Assembly: GCA_027574665.1 (NCBI GenBank)
Contig: CM050657.1
Location: 24,282,700 to 24,346,699 of the forward strand
DNA: 64,000 nucleotides
From: Rhynochetos jubatus
Lineage: Eukaryota; Chordata; Aves; Eurypygiformes; Rhynochetidae
Reading direction: 5' to 3'
Position numbers and translations under genes: made by a program. Under the pieces are notes generated by a model. The model did not search any database. It was not told the DNA's origin and saw only the letters and a list, made by a program, of their open reading frames with translations. Shown one piece after another: positions 36,440 to 47,900 of the stretch (within the stretch, counting starts at the first letter, position 1; each line of letters begins with the position of its first letter).

Positions 36440-38050
36440 AACTCAGTGGATTACATGCATCTGAATGGCAAAACAGATTTAAAATGCTGTCTATTTCAAC
36501 TTAACATTTGCCCTAGACATTGCTGAATTTCAATTAACACAAACTCTATTGACTCAGCTTTAGCAGTCAGTAACTTTGGTAGCTAAATGAAATTCTTAAT
36601 TGCACAGGCTGGAGTTATTTTCTTTTTTTAACTCTGCTACGTGGTCATTTAACAAGTTTGTAATACGCAAAGTGAACATGTACAATGTAATCCTCGTGTT
36701 TTCAGCTTTGGCTAGTGGTATTTTATGAAGTCAATAGATAATGTTGATAGATCGGAATAATACTTCATATGGAATTCTGTGAGACCTTTTAAAAATATTT
36801 GAGGTGTAACTGAATCATTTCAACTACTGTAAATGGTAAGAAAAGGGATTTTAAGCCTATAAATACAATTTTTAAAAATGTTTGTTGAATTTCAGGTTTT
36901 TATTGATTTTAAAATGACTTACTGAATAGAGTTAAGAAGAAAGAGCATAAATGGATGATTTAATTTCCTTCACATTTTTTTGTACAGTAACTTTAATGCA
37001 AAACAAGTGGATGGTTTATGCTTTAACTAGAGTAAAATTTAACATAATAATGTATGAGAGCAAATTCAACTACAAAACTAATTGCAGACAATCTGGGAAT
37101 ATGGGGTGCATGAGCTTTTTAAAATAAAGCACTCGGTATGCTAAAAATTAATTTTCTATTTGCCAGTGAGCTTTTATCAGGCTCTTCTCTGATACCGTGG
37201 AACATACAGATTTTTAAACACTGAAATGGTCATCAAGCACTTTTTAGGTGATGTTTAAAGACATTTAAATGAACTGCTCAGATTTTAGTTCCAACAAAAT
37301 TAAGAAAGGATTTGGGAAAACTGAATTCTTGGAACAAATTGCATAACACGAAAATAATGTGGACACTGTAAATTCTTATTTGTTTGTGTACAAAATAATT
37401 TGATTACTTGTAAACCCGGAATTTTCAATTAATACGCTACCCTGAAATCTTCATTTTGATATAAATAGTGCTATAACTTAATATCTAGTATGATCTTAAG
37501 CTTCTTTTTTTTCCCTTATTCCCAGTATAGTTAATATACTTAGAAGTTTACCAAATCAGCCCAGTTATTGAAAAGGAAAGAACTGAGTACATTTCCAAAG
37601 AGTAATATGAGTCTTAACGAGAGATTTCAAATGAAAACAGTGATGAGTTATGCAAACGCAGCTGATATTGCATCATACTCCCAAATCTTCTCTAAATTAG
37701 CTCTATGTCAGGGGGCTATGCTCAGAGAATAGGTTCTTGTGAAAGTGTCAGATTAAAAAAAGTTAGAATAATATCAGTTTACTGCAAGATCTAAGAGATC
37801 ATTACATTCTACTGCAGTGAGCAAAGTTTGTAAGTTCCTTTTTGGTTGTTTTGGGGGAGGCTGTTTCATTTTTAAACTATAGCTCAATTTAATATATTAG
37901 TTTAAAAATTACTTTCCTATTTTTTAAAACACAAAACATTTTCGGATTTTAGTGCCATCATGATCTCAATAAGTAGATCTTCTCCAAGTGACAGTCTTCT
38001 TTGAGTGCTCACAGAAGGAGTCTAACATGAGCTGTGTTAGGAGACTGTCT
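36440..38050. other. AT-rich repeat-free stretch, possible conserved non-coding DNA
   Basis: About 1.6 kb with no recognised repeat, no microsatellite and very few CpG. It is dense in TAAT/ATTA-type words. This texture is typical of avian 3' UTRs and of developmental conserved non-coding elements. I have no alignment to show conservation, so this is a guess from composition. No coding frame is supported. Confidence 0.25.
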
Positions 38051-38074
38051 GAACTGATTCTACTTTCTGCACAG

Positions 38075-38229
38075 GGAGGCAGAAGGATCCCAGATAACCA
38101 TGGTATGTCACAAAGTGTCTACAGCTGAAGGAAAATACATCAGAGGGAAACAGACCTTTGTTACATTTAACAGAAAACCCAACTGTTATGGGTGTCCTTT
38201 GTGATACACTGCTGTGAACCATCAAAAAG
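38075..38229 (+). other. Exon-like segment with strong splice sites (unconfirmed)
   Basis: A good acceptor (pyrimidine-rich 'tactttctgcacag', ending at 38074) is followed 155 bases later by a near-perfect donor (AAAAAG|gtaagt, at 38229/38230). An internal alternative donor (ATG|gtatgt) lies at 38102/38103. One frame is open for 42 codons, with an ATG in good context (ataaccATGg) at 38100, then meets a TGA at about 38202. A wholly coding internal exon is therefore ruled out, while a terminal coding or non-coding RNA exon remains possible. The translated frame matches nothing I know. Confidence 0.2.
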
Positions 38230-39384
38230 GTAAGTCTTCAGGCAGTGCAAATTTTGGAAGAAGATTATACAGTAGAAGGCACCATCGGCCTACAGAAGGT
38301 CCACAGTATTTCTTCAGTTGCCAACACAACAGCCTATAAAACCCAGCCAAAATCCTGAACGCTAGCAAGAATTCAGTTAGAACTCAGTTACAGAATACAG
38401 CCCAAAGCAACACAGAACAAAACCTCTCACTAGAGGTCTATGGTTGCCAGTTGTGACATGCTATACCTGGCTACAGTACCCTGGTGATGGAATTAAGCAC
38501 CAGGAATATGGCTAGGATGTAACTGATATGTACATAGTGAGAATCAAATTAATATTAGCAATGTTGCACATATATATGTATGTTTGGTTCTCATTTCTAT
38601 GTTTATATAGATGAGTTTTATACAAGAATAATTAATTTTAGTTTAGACATAGTCTTTTTAAATTATTATGTAATAACAAAGACATATTGATACAATATAT
38701 AACAGAGATGTGAATAATAATTCTTTTTAATGACCTTCACGATAGACAGCTATGAGGTTATGCCCCACTAAGCTGATATCATCGATGGCAGGAAATGCAT
38801 GATTCACATGTCTATCTAAACTTCACAACCATTTTTCTCATTAGAGCTACTTATCTATGTATTTATTAGTTTTGCTGCAAGCATCACTTCTGCATGAACA
38901 GGTTCATTTTCAACACTTCTGTATATTAGCTTTCTTCTGGGGACATGAGACTGAGCTACACATATTAAGTGATTGCTGAAGGTAGAAAAGAAGTTGTTGG
39001 TGACAGCAACTGAAAAGCAGAAGCCAAAGCTGAGACTTTCCAGTTCCAAAGTCTTTGTGGGAAATATCCTCCTATACTCCCATTGTTTGCCTCTATACTA
39101 GCAAGCCCCCTCTTCTCTTTGGGCGGGGTTTGTACTCAGCATTCCCATGGAACAAACCCCCATCCTCTCCCAGCAGTGTTATCCCTGGGAAGAGGTGTAC
39201 TGCTCCTGAGGCAGAAGCCTAGGCAAGAGGGCAGGGAGGAACATTCTGCACCACAAATCAGAGCTGTAGAAAGACTACAAAGACAGACATACCATTTTCT
39301 AAGCCTTTCATCAGCTGTCCAACTTGAGCTTTTTTAAAAAATAAACTCTCTGAAACCTTAAGTATTTCATGTACCTGTTATATA
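38230..39384. other. Non-coding spacer
   Basis: AT-rich sequence with no recognised repeat or gene. Open frames are 84 codons or less with no resemblance to known proteins. Confidence 0.6.
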
Positions 39385-39480
39385 GAGAGGATGAAACTCA
39401 GTTCATCCTTTTACAGACCGAGGAACAAGCACTTATTCAGAAGGGCCATCTGGTAAAATGAAACTCAATCCAACTGTCAG
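39385..39480 (-). repeat. Possible MIR-like fragment (antisense)
   Basis: The words 'atccttttacagaccgagga' and 'acaagcactta' resemble 'ccattttacagatgaggaaactgag' of the antisense MIR. The match covers only the central part and the right half is not convincing. Confidence 0.3.
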
Positions 39481-40061
39481 CCTGCCTGAAAACTTAATTC
39501 AGAATCCTCTACTGCAGTCTAAAGTAAAATAAAAGTTGCAGCCTCTGCCTTTTCTTGTGCTGCTGCTGTGTATATTCTCTCCTTACTCGAGCTTTCCACA
39601 TCCAGACATGCACACCTATATCAGAAAAAAAATCATCTCCTGGGAAAGTAGCACAGAAGGGGCAGGAAGGCCAGACCGTGGCCTTGTACGTGACAGGAAC
39701 TTTCACCAATTCTCCTTGAAGGAGAATACAGTGACTATGAAAGAAAGGTAGGCACTTCATGAGCATTTGCACCTTGCAAAATGTCTTACTCTCTTCCCAA
39801 CATATACATCTCATTTTGAATAAAGTTTTGCCTGGAATTGATTAGATTCTGGTTATCATCTAGTGCACAACTATGCCCTGTAGGTGACAGAGACCCTGAA
39901 ATTGCATGTATTTAAACACTTCACGTGGAGTTTTGGCTTGTTACATCTAGAGAGAGAATGCATGAGTATCAGGGCAAAGGGGAAAAGAAAAGTGACTTCC
40001 AGAACACTCTCAAAGAAGGATACGACCTTGTACAAGTAACCATGAATGAAAGGTACTCAGA

Positions 40062-40172
40062 ACCAGCACTGCACAGAGAAGTCAAGCGGAAGCCCAGAGT
40101 CTGTGACTTGCCCAAGGTCACCCAGCAGTCCGTGACAGGAATGGGAAGGGGCCAAGGTCTCTCGATTCCCAT
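40062..40172 (-). repeat. MIR-like SINE (antisense)
   Basis: On the plus strand: 'gcacagagaagtcaagcgg', then 'tgacttgcccaaggtcaccc', then 'agcagtccgtgacaggaatg', then 'aaggtctctcgattccc'. This follows the antisense MIR order (gcacagagaggttaagtg, acttgcccaaggtcacacag, agtggcagagctggga, gtctcctgactcc). There are about 15-20 extra bases between the first two blocks. The 'acttgcccaaggtcac' core is near identical to consensus, which makes this one of the better copies. Confidence 0.65.
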
Positions 40173-41815
40173 AAACATGCCTTTATTTTAATATAAACTG
40201 CAACACTGACATGCACTGACACGTCTCCCAGTAAATATTTAGTATACATATGCCTCAGACTAGCCTTCCTGATACCCGCAGGTATATCAGGCTAAAAAAT
40301 ATCTGTAAAATGCAAATGCTGAAAAGTAAAAGGCAAAATGTTTGCTTGGGAAAGTTGTGAAGAACTCTCTGGCACAGTTCTGTATCTCCTATTATTGCAG
40401 GCCCAGAGGTAAATATTTCTTGTTTGTTGATTATGTTTTAAGAACTGAAGGCTTCATACCAGAAGTCATACATGTTTTCTTTCAGATAGGAATATTTTGA
40501 TTTTGAAGAGGGAGGCTTTGGTACTCCCTGTTAATTGTTTGAAAACAGATACACTGTACAGTCAGTAGAGAATAAAAACAAAGAAAATTTTCTTCTCTAA
40601 AGAATTTAAAAAAAAATTTTCTACTTATTTCATCCACTGCAAATGAGAGGACTTACAGTAGCTTTTCCTCTTCTTGCTTGGCTGTTGCTTGACCAGAAAT
40701 AGCTGCCTGGATAATACATTTTGAATAAATTAAAAAAAGAAAGACTTTAAGAAGACTCCTATTTTATTTCTAATGAAGCATACAATTTTTGCTTGTGTTT
40801 GTGGAGTAGAATTTGAATATATTTCCTTAGACATTTTCCTCAAAATTTATAAAGAACAAAAACTACCAAAAAACAAATACAGAAGAAAAAAAAAAAGAAA
40901 CCTAACCCTGGAATCTCTAATCAAAGAATAACTTAATTTTTACATAGTGACACTTTGGCTTCAGGGAAATAATTATTTATATTTTGTCAATTACCGCATT
41001 TTCCCCACATTTGTTTTTTAATGGTTGAAATTAAATTAGTCAAATTAGACATCATGTTACTCCATAAGCAACAAGGTAGAAATCAGTCAGGTTCAGTTAC
41101 AAGATACATAACCAAATCTACTGGAACTTTTTCATGTCAGAAACACAGACACAGGGTACTTCTAAGGGCCTATGTGTTAAAAAGAAATAAAATAGTAGAA
41201 ATACTGTCAAGTACTAGTCTGAAAAACTAATTATATTCGTGTTCCTGCTGAATGGGACTTTCACTGAAGTAAAACCTGCAAACCTGGGCCTTCAGTGAAG
41301 TCCTGCAGTACATGAACATTCAGAGGAAAATGTGAAAACTCTGATCCAAAATATTAATTTAGAGAAAACCAAAATTCCAATTCGAAGGAGAAAAAAAAAA
41401 TAGACAGTGACATGGGGTTTTTTTTGGTAAAGCTGTATTCCCAGTTTACTGAGACTTTAATATCTAGGTTGCAATAACTATAGCAAGACTAGCTTCTACC
41501 CGACTCCAACCCAGTAGGTTAACAAAAGCTTGGTTATTTCTGACAGAGAACCCTGATAAAAACCCCAGATAAAGACCTCTCAAAATACACCGTGTGTATG
41601 CCAAAATGGTCGCAAATGACGAGATGGGACCTAGGTATGCTTAGTCTTCATTCAGGCCACACCTACAGACGACACCTGCAGTCTACAAAAGCATTTTAGA
41701 GCTGGGTGATAAAGTGTGTGCCTCTCACAAAACCTTTCAACAGTATCGTCTCCATCAAGACTTTCTTGTCAGTGTCACACTTAGGCATAGACAATGTCGT
41801 AGATGGATCTGGCTT
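40173..41815. other. Non-coding DNA, no gene recognised
   Basis: AT-rich with several A runs (40887-40899, 41391-41401). The words around 41255-41310 ('aatgggactttcactgaagt') weakly recall old sauropsid repeats. No gene is supported. Confidence 0.6.
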
Positions 41816-41820
41816 GCTGG

Positions 41821-41930
41821 GCAGGAACAGGTCTTGAGCTCTGATCCCAGCTCTGCTCCTGATAAAAGCCGCAGTCTTAGGCAGCTCACCTGATCAGCTG
41901 CCCCCACCGCTGCTGCAAATACTCCTAGCA
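41821..41930 (+). repeat. MIR-like SINE
   Basis: The order is 'aggtcttgagctctgatccc', 'agctctgctcctga', 'gcagtcttaggcagctcacc', then a region matching 'ctgtgcctcagttt' poorly. This resembles the forward MIR (gacctgggttctaatcccagctctgccactgac, ccttgggcaagtcactt). The 5' half is clear and the 3' half is decayed. Confidence 0.55.
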
Positions 41931-44900
41931 GTGGCCAGAGAGGAGAAATATTGTTTCATAGAAAATGATGAAGGCATCACAAAGCATGAGAGATATTAGT
42001 GCATTCAACCCTCTGAAGATGGACGTTATGGCTAATGAGTAGTTGCACTTTCCTTGTAGAAAACATCACCACCACAGTATCAGCATGATTCAAAAAAGAG
42101 GACCATTTACATTAGAAAATTTGCCACGAAGCAAGGAGCAAGCAGCACTTACAAAACACCGTTTCTCAATGATTGGCAGGGACCATCTTCTGAAGAAAGA
42201 CAGGAGACAATAAAATACCTGCCTCCAAAAAGATGGCTCTGCAAAATGTACCTAAATTTGCAAAAGCTCATCGCCTAGAAATGAGGCTGGGGACAGCTCG
42301 GGTCCTCTGTCATGCACCACGTAAGGGGTAGGACTCCCATGCAGGCTGGGCAATGGCTGCAATCATTTCACTGGGAACTGCTGAACTCCCTTGAAAATTT
42401 GACTCACTGTGTAGACTTTTATTACCAGAAGCACTAAATCACTTCTGATTGATCCAATTTAAAGCATTTATGCAGACCACCGCATGTATGTTATATGCGA
42501 CATGACTACATTGCACAGTAGAATGTGGGGTTTTGCCAAATATAGTACCTTCCTGCCAAAAACTCACCCAGCAGTGGCAGAACGGAAACGAATAAACAAG
42601 GTGATGAAGCAAATGATTAATGTACGTGCTGCAGCTCCACTTCCAATCCAAATTGACTGAGTTCTGGCATACAGGCAGTTGAAGTTTGGCTCTAGAGTCC
42701 AGAAAGCCAGTGGGCAACAAACAGTAGTCCTTATCATAAATGCCTAGAGGTATCCCAAATACACCGTCAAATTTGTTTTGCAGTGATTGCGTCCATGCCA
42801 CTGCCGAACTGAACAGCTTGGTCTTAACTTCAGCACTGTAAATTCCCAGTATTTTCCTTCCAATTGCACTATGTTTGATATTTCTGGCTTGAGAAGACAT
42901 GCACTTTGACAAGTCCTATAGCCTTTCACTTAAAGCAAATTGCTTATGCTCACAGCTGTGGGAAAATTTTAATTGTACAACCCCTAAGCACCCAAGCAAT
43001 TCAAACCCAAGAAGTCAAATAAATAGAAAATGCCACTTTTTAAACTCCCCCAACTGTTAAGCCTCCTCTGATTTTTTGAGGACCTGAACTCGGGACTTCT
43101 AAATGCTGAGGCTTTCCAATATTGTTAACAAGGCTTTCTTTGCCGGCTTAAGGCCCTTGTCTTTCTCTGAGGTTCTCTCACCACTTGACTTTTCAAATCA
43201 TATGCACGTCATGGGAAAAACTAATAGATCTCTAGAGATGGAACAAAGGACTGTAAAGGCACCAAAAAATCAGCATTATCGGCACAGGAAAGCTATGCAT
43301 TGCCTTGCCCAAAGGAAATAAAATGGAGTCAAAACTTGACCAGTCTGAGGTCAGAGTGTAAGTCTATTCTTAAGAGTCTTCTGTTTAAATAAATTATGCT
43401 TCCTTCATAGAATCAGAGAAATAAGAGGAAAACACATTTTGGGATTTCTCCTTCACATATCAGCTATTTGCAAGCTACACTTGCATCCTTCAGTGACCTC
43501 AATTAAAGGAGTAGACTACTTGTTTCTTGAAGAAGAATGACAGTCTTCACATATCCACAAGATTTGCCATCTTACAAGGCCAAAGGAGACTGCAAGCTTT
43601 TTGCTAATGTGGCAGTTGTGGTTCTTTTAAGCTACATAATACCGAAGTACTGATGCTGCAAAAGGCTCATACGCTGCAAGTTACAACTGCTGCTGAGATG
43701 CTGTGCAATAAGGGATGCTACACATTTTTTCCGAAGTGCATGCACCTACATAAGAGATTTTTAAAAAAATCCTTCTGCAGTAGCTGCTTCTCAGGAACCT
43801 AGCTACAAAGCATTCAAAAGAGAGGAGTACTGCTGCCTGTGTAGTGCAGTAACTGTACAAGCTAAGAAAAGCCACACTTGATCAACACAGCACCTACCCT
43901 CTGTTTCCTTTGATGCAGACTATAGTCAGCCTCTTACACAGTGAAGTCCAGGGGTCTCTCTACTGTCTCCCATTTCACAGTCAGGGAGGTCCTTTCAATC
44001 TCTCGTATGAGCTGAGTGCCAAGCAACAGTCAGACATTTGTTAAAATGTTTGGCTCAGTCATCACGCACTGCTTTCTGCTTGCCGAGAAGGACTTTGGAG
44101 AAAAGAAGGCAGGGGAATAAGAACAGATTGGAAGGGAAGCAAGAGGACAACAGAATAATGACTGACCATTGAGTTCCATTCCATTAACAGGAAGGAACAC
44201 CTGATGTATATGACTGAAATAAGTCATATGAGTGGTTTTTGAACTGTATTTAGGGTCAAGGAGAGAAAAGAAGATGATGAAAAGCTGTCTGTTACTGGAC
44301 ACATGCTGTTTGCTACAGTGCAGAGTCTGCATACCTGCTTCAGTGGATAGACATGGGGCCAAATCTCTGGAACACGATATCGAAGTCCAGATTAGGACAA
44401 CTTGATCACTCCACCTTGAAAGAGGTTGGAGCCTTTTCCAGGCCTGCTCCGAAAATCCAGCATAAAAGTACATACAGCATAAAAGTAGTAAGTGCAGAGG
44501 GCAGCCTTTTCAACTGACAAATTATCCTGCCCAGTTCTGCTAAATGTATGTGGTCAGTTCTAATACGGATTCCAACAATGTCTTTTTAACAACTATGAAA
44601 AGTTATTTAGTATTAGGTAGAGCCATAAGGAAGCATTGCGATTATTTTCCATGCACCTGTACTAAATTTTATTTTGCATTTATTGAATTTTATTTTGTAT
44701 TTAAGGCTTTGCTATTATTTTATGGTACCTAACTGTATATTTTTCTTTCTTTTTAAAATGAACACCACACTAAACAGTCACACTGACCCTCAGAGACAAC
44801 ATGTACATGCTATCAAAGAGCAAAAACGGTTATTATTGATTAATCACAAACTTATATTGTAGGTTTCTGTGAAAAACCTTCATGTAGTTCAACATACTCA

Positions 44901-44944
44901 GAGATCAGAAAAAATCTGAAAAAAAGAGAATATGGAAGAGAGAC
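41931..44944. other. Non-coding DNA with long chance ORFs
   Basis: This holds the longest open frame of the window (42439-42912, minus, 157 codons) and another of 147 codons (44030-44473, minus). Neither translation shows a domain, a repeat or a family match. Neither begins in a convincing Kozak context, and splice signals do not support them. I regard both as chance. Confidence 0.6.
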
Positions 44945-44993
44945 ATATACACACAAATATATATATATATACAGATATACACATATACATATG
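44945..44993 (+). repeat. TA/CA-rich microsatellite
   Basis: Alternating (CA)n, (TA)n, CAGATA and (CATA)n units occupy about 50 bases. This is an impure dinucleotide repeat, likely polymorphic. Confidence 0.85.
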
Positions 44994-47900
44994 CCTCCCC
45001 ATAACCAGTTAAGAAACACAGATGGTATTTTAAACCAATTGTCTATTAGAAAGGCACAGAGCCACAATTCAGTGGAAAAGCCCAGAGTGGATACCTTTTA
45101 TGGGCCCATACAACAGTATTGGATCAACTGTGTTATCTCTAATAGTGCCATCAGTTAGGTTACTAGGTTACTGTGGGGTTCATCCCATTTGGACATCAAG
45201 AAATTCTTGTAATTTGATATATACTCCTGATAAATTCCTAAATGGTAAAATTTTTTGTGGAACACCAAAACTGGACCTGCTGAGTTCATCTACCTCATCT
45301 GCTCATTAGATCTGGAAACATATTTTCTGAGTAAATTGCACACCATATTGACCCACAATGTCTCACTCATGTTCTCACATACCTCTAACAGTTGTCTTTA
45401 CGTTTCTTTTACACTTTAACCCCCCTGGGATCAGGACCATCTTTTGCTCTGTTTGTAGAAAACTCTACTCACAGTGGTCCTGATCAATGGATCACGAATG
45501 CTCTGGTCACCAAAACAATTACCATTCATTGTAATAAATGAGAGGTTTTTCTGTTGACTCCAACAACGCCTGTCCCTCTGCCTCTTCTCAGTCTCTCTCT
45601 GCTTCTGTCTGAACACCCCATTGATGAATTCTCCACACAACCTTCCCCAATGGTATTTTATATTAGAAGAAAGAAACGCAGGTTTTAGGTTTTCAGAATA
45701 CAAATACGCAAATGGGGACAGCTTTGTCTCCACCTTCTCACGTTTCCTTTTTTGTGGCAGCCTGTATTTATATTTTTTTTCTGGGGAGTGTAAAGCTGCA
45801 AAACCTCATTGCAGAACTATGGTAATAAAAACAAATAATGTGGCAATCGAGATAGCAATTTTGGCAACAGTATCTCCGGCCTGTTAAGTGCAGAATTGAG
45901 CCGTTTGTGCTGCAAATGGGACAAGCTTTCAAAGGGGCACATGGCACAGAACCAAAATCCTTCTTTCCTGCTTGACAAATTGTTTGCTTATGTAGGCATG
46001 AGATGTTATGCTAGAAACTCCTTAATGGTGGTGTTGAACAACCTTCTGCTGTTCATCAAAGGCTGTGATAGGCTGCATTCCACACTGGTAAGAAAGCATT
46101 TTAATGTGTTATTTAGTAGAACGAACATGAGCATTTCAAGTTCTTTAAGCTTTGTAGGTAAGCCCTTTTTCAGAATCAAAGAAACCCATTGTATTGAGGA
46201 GGACCTCTGGGTAATGAGCAGGTGTATTCAAACCTAATGAGCTGCACTTACACTTGCAGGTTGTGAAGTTTTCCACTCGTTGTGCTTGATGGTAACCAGA
46301 TTCTCTGATCATCTCTTCCCATACTATTTTCAGTTAGCTTTGTGTGTAATCTAAGAATGCCCCAGCAGAAAACAATATAACAAATGAAACTGCAGAGCTC
46401 TTCTCCATCTAGGAGACATATATACTCACTTCAGCTCTCACAGACCTGACCAAAGTCATAATTATTTACTGTATTTACCCTATACAGTTTTTTAGTGAGA
46501 CAGTCAATATAACATTGCTGAATCAGTATTCAGATCAGTCACATGTAAGGACAAGGGCAGGTCTCCACAAACTGATACATCAGACCACCTAGTACCTGCA
46601 GTGCCAGTGCCAGAAGAGTCATAGGATTTCACTTAGGAAATTTAATATAAGGGTAAAAGGCTTTCTCTGAATTCAGGCTGTCTCTAAATGAATCTTCTAC
46701 AGACTTGCTCCTGTGATTAAAATTAAGCACGCACTTTATTAGAAGCTTTTTACATATTTAGTAAATTGTTGATATATGTTTATTTTTGGGATGGAATTGT
46801 AGACTGCACATTTTGGAAGAAAGAGAAGAATAGGATGAAAAGGGTGCTTATGTCCTCTGTTTCCTCAGTTTAATAGGTAAACAAGTTTAGGTGGATAGAG
46901 CTTAGCTTATGACAGACATGATATTTTTTTTTTAATTATTAAAATAAATTGTGATAGGAAAAGATATGTGTGATTACTGAAAGTAACCTCAGTGAGTGTG
47001 GAGTTTGATTAAAAATACATGGCTACCATTTCAACAGTCAAATTATCAGCGAGAGATGGATCAAGGAAACCCACTGTGTGTAGCTAAGTCACATTTAGGA
47101 AGACACTAAGTCTTCAGACCACTCGTGGTTGTCTGTGTGGATGGGAAGTGACTTAATGATTGGCTCCCAACGGTGCTGAGAAATGTAGTTCAGTAAGATT
47201 GAACTGTCGAGGAGCTGCGAGTTGTGTTTGGCTGAATCAAAGTTTATGACTGAAATCTAAGCAGTTTATTTTGAAAATTATCTTTAGAAAAGGGTGAACT
47301 TTTAAGAAGGCTTGGTAAACAGCAAAATTAAGGCTATGTGATAAGAGATGGCCAAAAGTCTGAGAATTTAAACTTTTGATTGTATGCAATATAGAAGGCA
47401 TGGGAGGCCTAAGTAGAAGAAGAGAGTCTAAACTCCCCTCTGGAAACCCCACATTAACATCATACCCTGGGGACGAGGAGAGAAAACTACACCCCAAGAA
47501 GATGGGGAAGTTGAGGTGTACACGGGCTTCATTAAGTCAGTAAGAAAGGATTACAAAGGAATTGCTTTTTCACTTAAAAAGGACATTAGAAAACCTCACA
47601 CCAAAGGAAGCTGGTGGGAAAATGTGGATGCAGAAATGCTTCCCTAGTTTTTGCAAGCCAAGAAGTAAGAGCTTATTTCCTGATACAGTCCCTACACAGC
47701 CCAAGCAGCAGTATGGGATCCTTTTCAAAAAGGTTGTTTGAGTCCAATAAACACAAAGTGACAATTTACTTCATGCCAGCAGAACAGTGCATTCTATATT
47801 CTCTTAAATGCCGACATTGCATGAATTCTGGAGAACATCAAGACGGAATTCTCTGTGCACTGTTATGAAATATGAGAATAGCAAGAGTGAAGTGTTACAT

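Noticed and set aside
42439-42912. Longest open reading frame (157 codons, minus strand)
   Set aside because: About one frame of this size is expected by chance in 64 kb of AT-rich DNA. The translation shows no domain or compositional signature and there is no splice or start support.
43404-43417. 'tcatagaatcagag', like the antisense end of a CR1 element
   Set aside because: Only 14 bases. No adjoining 'ggttggaaggg'-type sequence, so it is too short to call.
44030-44473. 147-codon open frame (minus strand)
   Set aside because: No family resemblance and no supporting splice or polyadenylation context.
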